64,000 bases of DNA from CAVVDY01 sp963819645 (GTDB lineage Bacteria; Acidobacteriota; Terriglobia; Terriglobales; Acidobacteriaceae): NCBI GenBank assembly GCA_963819645.1, contig CAWFWZ010000012.1:124001-188000 (forward strand), read 5' to 3'. The notes under the pieces are model-generated. The model was not told where the DNA came from, ran no database searches, and saw only the letters and a list, made by a program, of their open reading frames with translations. Every line of letters begins with the position of its first letter. Position 1 is the stretch's first letter. The translations under genes and the position numbers were made by a program. Below are positions 34,007-41,415 of this stretch, piece after piece.

Positions 34007-34266
34007 GGGTAGAGCTGGCCTTTCAGTGTGTGCGTGAGAACTCGATTATGCCGCTGTCGGTGAAATCAGCAGCTATCTGAGCCCCTCGGGGGCGACCAAC
34101 ATGATAGCCCAGCACGTAGCCGAAGGCGGAGTGCTGGGTACGAGTGGGAAAAAGCCCTGAGTCGCGTAGCGACGGCACAGGTTTTAACGCACACACTTCA
34201 GGCCGAGGTTGCGCATCGGAAACACGTTGAGGGCTTTAGCCCGTGAGGCGCTTGTATCCTAATAGG
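34007..34266. repeat. GGGTAGA...GGGCTTTAGCCC repeat, copy 2 (long)
   Basis: This fills most of the 371-base gap after the XRE gene. It starts GGGTAGAGCTGGCCTTTCAG and ends GGGCTTTAGCCCGTGAGGCG plus TGTATCCTAAT, both shared with 31052-31137. Between them lie GCCCAGCACGT...AGTGCTGGGTAC (34106-34140) and GTCGCGTAGCGACGGCAC (34160-34177). No coding sequence is seen. Confidence 0.55.
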
Positions 34267-34367
34267 AGATGAATTCTGACACTGCTAATCCCGCCGCCCT
34301 CTGATGCCGCTCCCGTTTGTTATGATTTTTCTAGCGGCGCCCCGCGCCCACACGGAGATCAGCACTC

Positions 34368-34587
34368 ATGGATGAACCCAACGTTAAAGGCGCCGCCGGC
34401 AGCCGGCGCGACGAAGATATCGCCCTCGACCTGATGAAATTCATCGCCGTCACCAGCGGCTACGGCAAGACCAGCTCTCCCGGCGCAGGGATTTCAGGGT
34501 AATACAGATTCGAAAGCCGAAGACTATGCCCGCCACCTGCTCGACCTCTACGGCCAGTGCCTGGCGGCAGTACAGCAGAAGAAGTAA
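34368..34587 (+). CDS. Small conserved-looking protein (72 aa), frameshifted
   Basis: The start is ATG 34368 (MDEPNVKGAAGSRRDEDIAL), with GGAG upstream. The first frame stops after about 44 codons, but removing one G from the run at 34487-34489 restores a smooth reading. GYGKTSSPGAGFQGNTDSKA is followed by EDYARHLLDLYGQCLAAVQQ and KK, with a stop at 34585-34587. The second half has GC-rich third positions and a helix with heptad-like spacing. It is soluble, with no signal peptide. I do not recognise the family. It is missed by simple reading-frame searches because each half is short. Confidence 0.6.
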
Positions 34588-34795
34588 ACACCTTCGATTG
34601 AGGGACTCGAGAGGAGCCAATTCCGCACCGCGCTTTGTATGAGGGCCCTGTTTCAATTGCGCCGACAGCGCCCAATAGCTCTTGGAGCCCCTTCAGAGCG
34701 GTGCGGTTTTAGGATTGATTGTGATATCGGCTGATACCGACAGGTGTGTAAGACGTCACAGACACGGCATAAGCAGGTACTATAAAAAGGCTTCG

Positions 34796-35245
34796 ATGCA
34801 GAAGCTCCGGTTCGTGCTTCCCGTTTGGCTTATCGTTCTCTTGCTTGCCGGTTGCGGCGGCGGCGGCCCCTCCGGGTTGAACTTCCAGTTCACCCCCAGC
34901 GCACCAACTGTTTCCGTCAACTCCTCGGTCCAGATCACCCTGCAAACGTCGCCGCCGATCAACTACACCAGTTCTACCCTCACTTGGCAGGTCGGAGGCT
35001 CCTCCAGTCAGTGCACGGAACTCTCGATCGACCCCGCGAATGCTCCGCCCATCTCCGGCTGCGACAACGGCTACATCGCTGCCTACAGCGGAATTGGACC
35101 TGGGAATGCACCAACCCTGATCTACTACTTCGCGCCCTCCACGACGGGCACGTACCAGATCTCCGTTTCCGGGAAGATATATAACGGTTCAGGCAAACTA
35201 TTAAATCAGGGCAGCGCGACGGTCAACATTGCCGTGACCCAGTGA
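34796..35245 (+). CDS. Lipoprotein with Ig-like beta domain
   Basis: The start is ATG 34796 (MQKLRFVLPVWLIVLLLAGC), with AAAGG upstream. LLAGC is a lipobox with the lipidated Cys at residue 20, followed by a GGGG spacer. The mature 129 residues are a single beta-sandwich-like domain (SAPTVSVNSSVQITLQTSPP, STLTWQVGG, GTYQISVSGKIYNGSGK) with two Cys that could form a disulfide. It resembles one Ig-like repeat of the DUF3443 protein at 5161. It is probably displayed on the outer membrane. Function unknown. Confidence 0.7.
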   Translation: MQKLRFVLPVWLIVLLLAGCGGGGPSGLNFQFTPSAPTVSVNSSVQITLQTSPPINYTSSTLTWQVGGSSSQCTELSIDPANAPPISGCDNGYIAAYSGIGPGNAPTLIYYFAPSTTGTYQISVSGKIYNGSGKLLNQGSATVNIAVTQ

Positions 35246-35365
35246 TCACCGCCTGACCAGGGCTCACGTACTGGCAACGAATTGTTCCGTCCTGCGGGCT
35301 AGCGGAAAAAGCTCTGCCTAAACGGACTACAGGCGCGCAGTCCGACAGCAGAGTGCGTGCTCCGC

Positions 35366-35399
35366 AAAATAAAGGGCACGAACCTTTCAGCTCGCGCCC
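35366..35399 (-). terminator. Intrinsic terminator of asnA
   Basis: Minus-strand stem GGGCGCGAGC (35399-35390) / GTTCGTGCCC (35383-35374), ten pairs with wobbles and a six-base loop. TTTATTTT follows. It lies 26 bases after the asnA stop codon. Confidence 0.85.
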
Positions 35400-35424
35400 T
35401 CGACCTACTGACCTCAGTCCTGTT

Positions 35425-36555
35425 CTAGTTCAGCACATGGATGTTCTTCTTCGCGCACATATCTTTCAGCACCTTCGGCCAGACGGTGACGCTGACTTCG
35501 CCAAGGTGTGCCTTGCGCAGCAGCGTCATCAACGTGCGTGACTGTCCAATGCCGCCGCCAACACTCAGCGGAATCTCGTGATTCATGATGGCCTGGTGAT
35601 ACGGATACTTCAGGAAGTCGAGCTGGTGCGTGAGCTCAAGCTGCTTCTTCAGTGATTCCGTATTCACCCGAATGCCCATCGACGACAGCTCATGCCGCCG
35701 CTTGGTCACCGAGTTCCACACCAGGATGTCGCCGTTGAGCCCGTGAAGCAGGTGGCCGTTCTTGGTGATGGTCGGCGTGACCCAGTCGTCATAGTCGGCC
35801 GCGCGCAGCTCATGCGGATAGCCGTCCTTCAGCATCCAGCCGATGCCGATGATGAAGATCGCCGGATACTTCTGCAGGATCGCCGTCTCCCGCTGTTTGC
35901 GTGGCAGGTCGGGGAACATGTCGAGAATCTCTTCCGCGTGCAGGAAGGTTAGCTGCTCCGGCAGATTGGGATAGCGCGCGTCCTTTAGCTGCGGGAACAG
36001 TTCCTGCGCGTAGCGCTCGGCCCCGACCATCACCTTCCAGATGTTCTGGACGATGGCCTTCAGGAAGTCGAGATTGCGCTGCTCGGGCGTGATCACTCGC
36101 TCCCAGTCCCACTGATCGACGTAGGCGCTGTGATCGTGGTCGAGGAAATAGTCCTTGCGCACAGCGCGCATGTCGGTACACAGGCCCTCGCCGGGCTGCA
36201 TGCCAAACTGCTTCAGCGCCATCCTCTTCCATTTCGTGGCAGCCTGCACCACCTGCGCATTGATGGGGTGCTTATCGTAATCGTTGGAGATGTGGAACTG
36301 GATGGGCGTGCGCGAGCCGTCGCGGTCGAGCAGGTCGTTGACGCCGCTCTCTTCATCGACGATCAGCGGCACTTCGACCATCATCAGATTGAGCTCTTTG
36401 CAGAGGTTGTCTTCGATATAGCGCTTCACCTCGAAGATCGCGCGCTGCGTTTCCTTGGGCGACAGCAGCGAGCTGTAGTCCTCCGGCAGAACCTTCTCGA
36501 GTACCTGATAATCGCCAATGCCGGGGCCGGCGAGGTCCGCTTTTTTGTCAGCCAT
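35425..36555 (-). CDS. asnA: Aspartate--ammonia ligase AsnA
   Basis: AsnA makes asparagine from aspartate, ammonia and ATP in the cytoplasm; it is unrelated to glutamine-dependent AsnB. The start is ATG 36555 (MADKKADLAGPGIGDYQ), with AAGGAG nine bases upstream; the open frame further upstream is repeat DNA. The class II synthetase-like fold shows QRAIFEVKRYIEDNLCKELN, the substrate segment EESGVNDLLDRDGSRTPI, and the terminal motif SVGGGIGQSRTLMTLLRKAH. The length of 376 residues is slightly above the usual 330-350, mostly at the N-terminus. It is a single-gene unit with its own terminator. Confidence 0.93.
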   Translation of the reverse strand: MADKKADLAGPGIGDYQVLEKVLPEDYSSLLSPKETQRAIFEVKRYIEDNLCKELNLMMVEVPLIVDEESGVNDLLDRDGSRTPIQFHISNDYDKHPINAQVVQAATKWKRMALKQFGMQPGEGLCTDMRAVRKDYFLDHDHSAYVDQWDWERVITPEQRNLDFLKAIVQNIWKVMVGAERYAQELFPQLKDARYPNLPEQLTFLHAEEILDMFPDLPRKQRETAILQKYPAIFIIGIGWMLKDGYPHELRAADYDDWVTPTITKNGHLLHGLNGDILVWNSVTKRRHELSSMGIRVNTESLKKQLELTHQLDFLKYPYHQAIMNHEIPLSVGGGIGQSRTLMTLLRKAHLGEVSVTVWPKVLKDMCAKKNIHVLN

Positions 36556-36617
36556 GCTGTTCTCCTTGCTTACGTTTCGTATGTTTGCATGCGACGTGCA
36601 CGTCGGGCGGAAGTACG

Positions 36618-36674
36618 CTTCGGTAGAAGCACCGGCCTTCGGTGGAAGCACCGGGCTTCGGTGGAAGCACCGGG
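36618..36674. repeat. Three tandem copies of a 19-base unit upstream of asnA
   Basis: CTTCGGTAGAAGCACCGGC (36618-36636) and two copies of CTTCGGTGGAAGCACCGGG (36637-36655, 36656-36674) stand head to tail. CTTCAGCCCGG and GGGCTTTAGCCC follow. They lie in the 452-base gap between asnA and the gene at 37008. The remainder of that gap shows no coding evidence. Confidence 0.75.
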
Positions 36675-37007
36675 CTTCAGCCCGGTGAATCGGCGTCCCT
36701 CCTCCGTGGGCTTTAGCCCAGGCTTCGGGTGCCGAATGACCGCTCCGCCTTTCTAGCCACGTCGCCACCTATCACACCACTCGGCCACCGGCAGCGCTGT
36801 AACGCGCATCACGTCGGGGTGTGAAGTACGGGCATGTGGGCTGTGAACCAACCGCCGACTTATTCTTGCTGCAGCGGCGCGCGGGAGTCTTCTCACCAAC
36901 AGTGCCTGGGAGCCACGGAGGTCCGCCGTGACAATGCTTTCATTTGCCATCGCAAGGTCATTCGCGGGAAGATAGTTGCAAACCGGGAGGATCGAGGAGA
37001 GGCACTC

Positions 37008-37190
37008 ATGCACCGCGAATTAAAAACTGTGAACGATGCCGACGGTATTCCTGTCCTGGAAATCGTGGTCGAGGGCGACAACGTCACCATCTACGAAGCC
37101 GACAACATGGATCGCGAGATTCGCTTCCCCATCTCCCTGCTGCCACTCCTCACCCAGAATCTGACCGCCTTCAAGAACGGCGCGAAGTAG
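37008..37190 (+). CDS. Small conserved-looking protein (60 aa)
   Basis: ATG 37008 follows GAGGAGAGG at ideal spacing. The product starts MHRELKTVNDADGIPVLEIV and continues with alternating polar and hydrophobic residues (VEGDNVTIYEADNMDREIRF). It ends in a leucine-rich helix and AKNG-like basic residues. The frame is open further upstream to 36834, but the ribosome site supports the short form. No signal peptide, Cys or membrane helix. It may be a small beta-plus-alpha domain. Family and function unknown. Confidence 0.65.
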   Translation: MHRELKTVNDADGIPVLEIVVEGDNVTIYEADNMDREIRFPISLLPLLTQNLTAFKNGAK

Positions 37191-37225
37191 CTTCGACTTT
37201 CAGAGCGCTCGACTCTACTCGGCAC

Positions 37226-37261
37226 AAAAAAAAGGGGCCGCCTTCAACTCAGGCTGGCCCC
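37226..37261 (-). terminator. Intrinsic terminator of the CsgG-like gene
   Basis: Minus-strand stem GGGGCCAGCC (37261-37252) / GGCGGCCCC (37242-37234), with a nine-base loop and eight T residues (37233-37226). It lies 31 bases after the CsgG-like stop and also ends the facing gene at 37190. Confidence 0.88.
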
Positions 37262-37292
37262 GCTCAGATAATGCGGAAACTACCTCGCCAAC

Positions 37293-37720
37293 TTACTGCG
37301 TCACCGTCTTCACCGCGTCTCCAACCTTGAAGCCCGAGCCCGACACAGGCGTTCCGACGGCGGAGATGTCGTCCACATCTGTCAACGTAATCACGCCGAC
37401 CTGCGACGTCATGCGGCGAATCACCGCACCCGTCGTCGGGTCTTTGACTTCCCGCGTAATGCGTTCGACGGTCAACTGATCGCCCTTCTTCAGGCCGGCC
37501 TTGGCTCCCACGTTCAGAACCACCTGGCCACCGTCAACCGCAGCCACCAGGCCTTCGACCGAAATGGTGCGCGCCTCAAGCTTGGGATTGTCGGCGATCA
37601 GCTCGGTACTCATCTGCTCGACCGCAGCCTTCACCGCCTCGCCCAGAATCGTTTGCTGGAAGTCGCTGCTGCCGAAGTCGACCGCGCCTCCGCCCCATCC
37701 ATGCCAATTGCTGCCCGCCG
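37293..37720 (-). CDS. C-terminal portion of the CsgG-like protein (shifted frame)
   Basis: This continues the gene at 37576-38325 after an apparent one-base insertion near 37722 (GGC GGC GGC AGC AAT TGG expected). The joined reading is TSLLGGGSNWHGWGGGAVDF. This portion includes the end of the CsgG-like domain (QTILGEAVKAAVEQMSTELI) and a C-terminal SH3-like beta segment (VLNVGAKAGLKKGDQLTVER). It ends VGDAVKTVTQ. The raw frame extends upstream to 37889, but that part is a shadow of the other frame. Confidence 0.75.
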
Positions 37721-38325
37721 CCGAGCAGCGAAGTGCTCTCGCGCGACGACTCGCCCTTGCCTTCCGCCACCGCCATGATCTCAGCGGTATCGATGTTGAT
37801 GATGCGCGAGTCGACCGCGACAATCGCCTTGCTCTTCTTGTGAGAAAAGCCACCAATGCCGTATCCACCCCAGCCGCCGCCGCCGCCACCGACCTTCTGG
37901 TTCTGGGTGTCGTTGCCGAACTGGGTCACGCTGCCCACGATGATGGCGTCAACTCCCAGCAGCTTGCCCAGCTTGGCCGCCGAATTTGGATTCGCGCGGT
38001 CACTGTTGGAGAAGTTCTGTTCCGCCAGAATCTTGTCCATGGCTTTGCGATCGATGACCGAGTAGGTGCCGTCCTGCACCAGATACTTCACCGTGAGATC
38101 GGAAATGCCCTTGCCCACATCGACGTTGCTTCCGAAGGCAGCAGCCGAATACGACTGCACCGTGGCGTAGTCGAAATCGAAGACGGCAACGCGCTTTTTG
38201 CGTCCCTGGTGCGCTGCGGCCGCCGGAGCCGTGGCCGATGCAACTGGTGCCGTTGGGGTTTGAGTCTGCGCGAAGGTGGGAGCGCAGAGTATCGCGAAGA
38301 CGAGAGCGCAAACAGTCCTGTTCAC
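37576..38325 (-). CDS. CsgG/HfaB-like secreted protein (N-terminal portion, frameshifted)
   Basis: I chose GTG 38325 (MNRTVCALVFAILCAPTFAQ) because a strong AGGAGG lies five bases upstream (38331-38336 complement) and it gives a clean signal peptide. The CsgG-type domain starts KKRVAVFDFDYATV, with DLTVKYLVQDGTYSVIDRKA, LLGVDAIIVGSVTQFG and a Gly-rich loop. Curli-type CsgG forms an outer-membrane secretion channel, but many such domains only assemble periplasmic complexes, and no curli genes are nearby. The coding switches frame near 37722; corrected length is about 343 residues. Confidence 0.78.
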   Translation of the reverse strand: MNRTVCALVFAILCAPTFAQTQTPTAPVASATAPAAAAHQGRKKRVAVFDFDYATVQSYSAAAFGSNVDVGKGISDLTVKYLVQDGTYSVIDRKAMDKILAEQNFSNSDRANPNSAAKLGKLLGVDAIIVGSVTQFGNDTQNQKVGGGGGGWGGYGIGGFSHKKSKAIVAVDSRIINIDTAEIMAVAEGKGESSRESTSLLGGGQQLAWMGRRRGRLRQQRLPANDSGRGGEGCGRADEYRADRRQSQA

Positions 38326-38468
38326 TAGGGCCTCCTGCCGCTGTGACGGATTCGAGGGTCCAGCCAGAGTTTTTGAATTTCGGCTAGATGTTACAACGAA
38401 ATCCACCGGACTGTGCCTGAAAAACGCTGGAAGCAGAAAGCCGTTTTCCGAATTCGGACAAAACTAAA

Positions 38469-38488
38469 GGCGCGGATCGCGCCGCGCC
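38469..38488 (-). terminator. Hairpin terminator after the peptidoglycan-binding gene
   Basis: GGCGCGG (38469-38475) and CCGCGCC (38482-38488) form a stem with a short loop. Read on the minus strand it is followed by TTTAGTTTTG. It is a moderately good intrinsic terminator 27 bases after the stop of the gene at 38515. Confidence 0.6.
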
Positions 38489-38514
38489 TTCGAGGTCCAA
38501 ACTTGGAAATCAGC

Positions 38515-39027
38515 TTATTGCGATGCGGAACCACCGGGCAGGGCGTCCTTGGTAAGGCCCAACTCGTGCGGCGAAGCGACCACAGCGGTATCGGGATTCA
38601 GCAGGTCTTTGTGGTCCGGGCCCAGACCCAACTTGATCAGCGCGCGCGAATCCGGCGTGACCTTCGACTGCCATCCGTTCGCCTCCTGATAGCGCGTCAT
38701 CGCATCCTTGCTCTGCGCGTCCCACACGCCGGTGGCCTCGCCAGTCAGATAATGCTCGCGAATCAAAGCCGACTGAATCTCGCGGGTACGCTCTTCACCG
38801 ATGGTGCGCTGTCCGTGCGAACGCGCCGTAGCCGTCTGCTTGCTGGAGTGCTTGCTACTTTTCTTGCTGGAAGAAGACGTCGTATGAGTGCTGGAATGAT
38901 GGCTGGCGGTGTATGTGCTTGAGTTGTGCTTGCTGCTGGTTTTGGTTGTGGTCTTGGCGAAGGTCGTGCCCGCCAAAAGCATCAGGGTTAGGAATGTCGC
39001 TGTAACACCAAATTTATTAAGACTCAT
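38515..39027 (-). CDS. Secreted peptidoglycan-binding domain protein with Ser/Thr/Lys/His-rich linker
   Basis: ATG 39027 has AGGAAGGA upstream. A signal peptide (LTLMLLAGTTFAKT) is followed by about 45 residues almost entirely Ser, Thr, Lys and His (SSTHTTSSSSKKSSKHSS), a likely surface-exposed or wall-contacting linker. A PG_binding_1-like domain follows at about 75-150: GEERTREIQSALIREHYLTG and VWDAQSKDAMTRYQEANGWQ. No catalytic domain is attached, so it probably acts as a cell-wall binding protein. It is a monocistronic gene between the CsgG-like gene and htrA. Confidence 0.75.
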   Translation of the reverse strand: MSLNKFGVTATFLTLMLLAGTTFAKTTTKTSSKHNSSTYTASHHSSTHTTSSSSKKSSKHSSKQTATARSHGQRTIGEERTREIQSALIREHYLTGEATGVWDAQSKDAMTRYQEANGWQSKVTPDSRALIKLGLGPDHKDLLNPDTAVVASPHELGLTKDALPGGSASQ

Positions 39028-39238
39028 TCGCGATCCTTCCTGAAGGATACAAAAAGATATAGGAATTCTGGTACGAAGGCGACATTGTAAATACCACGCG
39101 AATCAATGGGAAGCCCAAATCCGTAGATACTTCCCAAAATAGAACAGCGGCCCAGCCCATCATAGCTGACTTCGATGCGCTGAGCCGCGGCTTAGGTTTT
39201 CGGACTGTTAACTAACTAAGTCCTTTCAGAGTAGCTGG

Positions 39239-40867
39239 TTACGGGAGCGTACCCCCCATAAATACGGTTCCACCCTGGGGTCCCGACCCGCGGGGACGTA
39301 CCAGGAAGACCACATCCTGACCGGTTTTTAGCTGGTTCTGAATGCGGCGGAAGTCGTCTTCGTTGTTAACCGGCTGTTTATTTATCTCGAGGACGACGTC
39401 GCCACGGCCCAGCCCGACGGTATCGCCAAAGCCATCCGGCTTGACCTCCCGCACCACCACGCCTTTGTTGTTGGGCAACCGGAGCTGCTCCGCCATGTCG
39501 GGAGTGATGTTCTGGACAGTGATCCCGAACTTGCTCTCCTGCGGCTGCTCCTGCTCCTGCTCGCCCTGGTCCTCACCCAATCGCGTAGCAAAGAGCTTGG
39601 AGCGGTCAGCAATGGTGACGTTCGCCGTTTCAGGCTTGCCGTTGCGAACGTAGCCGATCTTCGCCGTGGCTCCCGGCTTCAGCCCCGATATCTCCGATAC
39701 CAGTTCGTCGCCGCTCTTCACTTCCTTGCCGTTCACCGTCGTGATGGTGTCGCCCACCTTCAGCCCGGCCTTTTCCGCCGGCCCGTTGGCCGTAATGTCG
39801 GCGATGGTCACGCCACTGCTGACGCCATAAACGCGGGCGACTGCAGGGTTGGGGATGGCGTTGAACTGCACGCCGATGGAGCCGCGCGACACTTTGTGTT
39901 CCGGCCCGATGAGCTGGTTGTAAACCGAAACCACGGTGTTCGACGGCATGGCGAAACCCACGCCCTGATATCCGCCGCCGCTGGTGTAAATAGCGGTATT
40001 GATGCCGATGACCTCGCCGGCCATATTGACCAGCGGGCCTCCGGAGTTGCCCGGGTTAATCGCTGCGTCGGTCTGGATGAATGACTGAAACTGCCGCTGC
40101 GGAACGATGTTGCGGCCGCGCGCCGATACGATGCCGGCAGTCACGGTTTCTTCCAATCCAAACGGACTGCCGATGGCCAGCACCCAGTCGCCAACCTGCA
40201 TGCTGTCGGAATTGCCCATCTTGGCGAACGGCAGGGTCTTGCCCTTGGTATCGATCTTGATCACCGCCAGGTCCGTCTCTTTGTCGGTGCCGATGACGGT
40301 CGCGTCATAGGTGACGGTCTCGGGATCGTTCATCAGCTTCACGCGGATGCGGTCGGCGTTCTCCACCACGTGCGCATTGGTCACGATGATGCCCTTGCCA
40401 TCCACAATCACGCCCGAACCCAGCGAGCGCTCGCGCAGGTCCTGGCCGCCACCCGGGCCGCCCGGTACCTGTCCGCCACCCTGCCCGCCTTGTCCGCCGA
40501 AGAAGCGGTCGAAGAAGTCCTGGAACGGATTGTCCTGATCGCCGCCGCCGTTATCGTCGTTGGGATTGCCCGGCGTCGCGCGTCCGCCGCGGCTATGCGG
40601 ACTCTTAATCGTCGACTCGGTACGGATGTTGACCACTGCCGGCTCAAGCTGCCGCGAGATCTGTGAGAACACTGACGAAAGTTGTTGCGGCGACGGAACA
40701 GCCAAGGGCGCAACATCGCTGGTCGATGTTTTTTCTTTACCCTTAACGCCCGCCGATACGACGGTGCCAATCAGAATGCCCAGCGATAACGTCGCCAGAA
40801 TTACCACGGTTGAGGCAAAGCGATTGCCCTTCATGCGCTGCCGCCAACCCGTTTCTTGCAAATCCAT
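39239..40867 (-). CDS. DegP/HtrA-type periplasmic serine protease with two PDZ domains
   Basis: A 542-residue Do-type protease/chaperone. ATG 40867 has GGAGGGC upstream. An N-terminal membrane segment lies at about 18-40. The trypsin-like domain has catalytic His166 (VTNAHVVEN), Asp199 (KETDLAVI) and Ser275 (INPGNSGGP). A glycine-rich insertion (GGQGGQGGGQVPGGPGGG) precedes the domain. Two PDZ domains follow at about 325-415 and 445-530. It degrades or refolds damaged envelope proteins. No terminator or partner gene is evident; it is divergent from the kelch gene across a repeat-rich gap. Confidence 0.92.
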   Translation of the reverse strand: MDLQETGWRQRMKGNRFASTVVILATLSLGILIGTVVSAGVKGKEKTSTSDVAPLAVPSPQQLSSVFSQISRQLEPAVVNIRTESTIKSPHSRGGRATPGNPNDDNGGGDQDNPFQDFFDRFFGGQGGQGGGQVPGGPGGGQDLRERSLGSGVIVDGKGIIVTNAHVVENADRIRVKLMNDPETVTYDATVIGTDKETDLAVIKIDTKGKTLPFAKMGNSDSMQVGDWVLAIGSPFGLEETVTAGIVSARGRNIVPQRQFQSFIQTDAAINPGNSGGPLVNMAGEVIGINTAIYTSGGGYQGVGFAMPSNTVVSVYNQLIGPEHKVSRGSIGVQFNAIPNPAVARVYGVSSGVTIADITANGPAEKAGLKVGDTITTVNGKEVKSGDELVSEISGLKPGATAKIGYVRNGKPETANVTIADRSKLFATRLGEDQGEQEQEQPQESKFGITVQNITPDMAEQLRLPNNKGVVVREVKPDGFGDTVGLGRGDVVLEINKQPVNNEDDFRRIQNQLKTGQDVVFLVRPRGSGPQGGTVFMGGTLP

Positions 40868-41415
40868 CTAGTGCCCTCCGGCTATCAAAGCCCAAACGAA
40901 AATTATACCGTTCCGCGAGACTACAGCCCTTTTAGGCATTCCGCATGCCACGCAGAGCAGTTCCCGGGAATGCAAATTCCCTGCCATTAGACGCAATCCG
41001 AGCCGGCCGGGTCACCACGGGTGTGCCCAGCCACACGTTTCGAGGATGAACACGAATACCGATGCGGTGTCATCCCGAGCGGAGCGGTGTCATCCCGAGC
41101 GGAGCGCAGCGGAGTCGAGGGATCTGCAGTTTGTCGGCAGGCTGCACCGACCCGCGGCCGGTGTCATCCCGAGCGGAGTCGAGGGATCTGCAGTTCGTCG
41201 GCAGCTGCCCCCGGCGCAAGCGCCATCCGCCGCGCCCCGGGCGCAAAACAAGAAAGCCCACCGCTTCAGCGGTGGGAAGCCGCGCATAAAATCGCTGAGT
41301 CCCCCGACGGGGAGGGCACAACCGGCGTGCGATGGCAAAAGAAAGTCTGGGACGTAATTTGCGGCGCTTCACTATACTTGAGGCCTGAATTTAGGATCGT
41401 TTGGAGGGGGCAATC
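40868..41415. other. Intergenic region between htrA and the kelch gene
   Basis: 548 bases with no supported gene. It contains the dispersed repeats at 41067-41206, a hairpin CCCACCGCTTCAGCGGTGGG (41257-41276) and CCCCGACGGGG (about 41302-41312). The overlapping frames here are all products of the repeats. Confidence 0.5.
41067..41206. repeat. GTCATCC-type repeats, three partial copies
   Basis: GTGTCATCCCGAGCGGAG occurs at 41067, 41087 and 41161. The last two copies are followed by GGAGTCGAGGGATCTGCAGT and then TxGTCGGCAG. This is the densest cluster of this family in the window. Confidence 0.75.

Noticed and set aside
31930..34600. Prophage or integrative element around the sigma-like and CI-like regulators
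   Set aside because: No integrase, structural or lysis genes, no tRNA or attachment repeats, and base composition does not change visibly.
36618..36674. Possible CRISPR array
   Set aside because: The 19-base units are directly adjacent with no spacers, only three copies, and no cas genes are in the window.
37293..38325. Curli secretion locus
   Set aside because: Only a CsgG-like domain is present; csgA, csgB, csgE and csgF-like genes are absent and neighbours are unrelated.
41046..41357. Overlapping frames of about 75-130 codons at 41.0-41.4 kb
   Set aside because: They are built entirely from the GTCATCC repeats in several frames and have no ribosome site.
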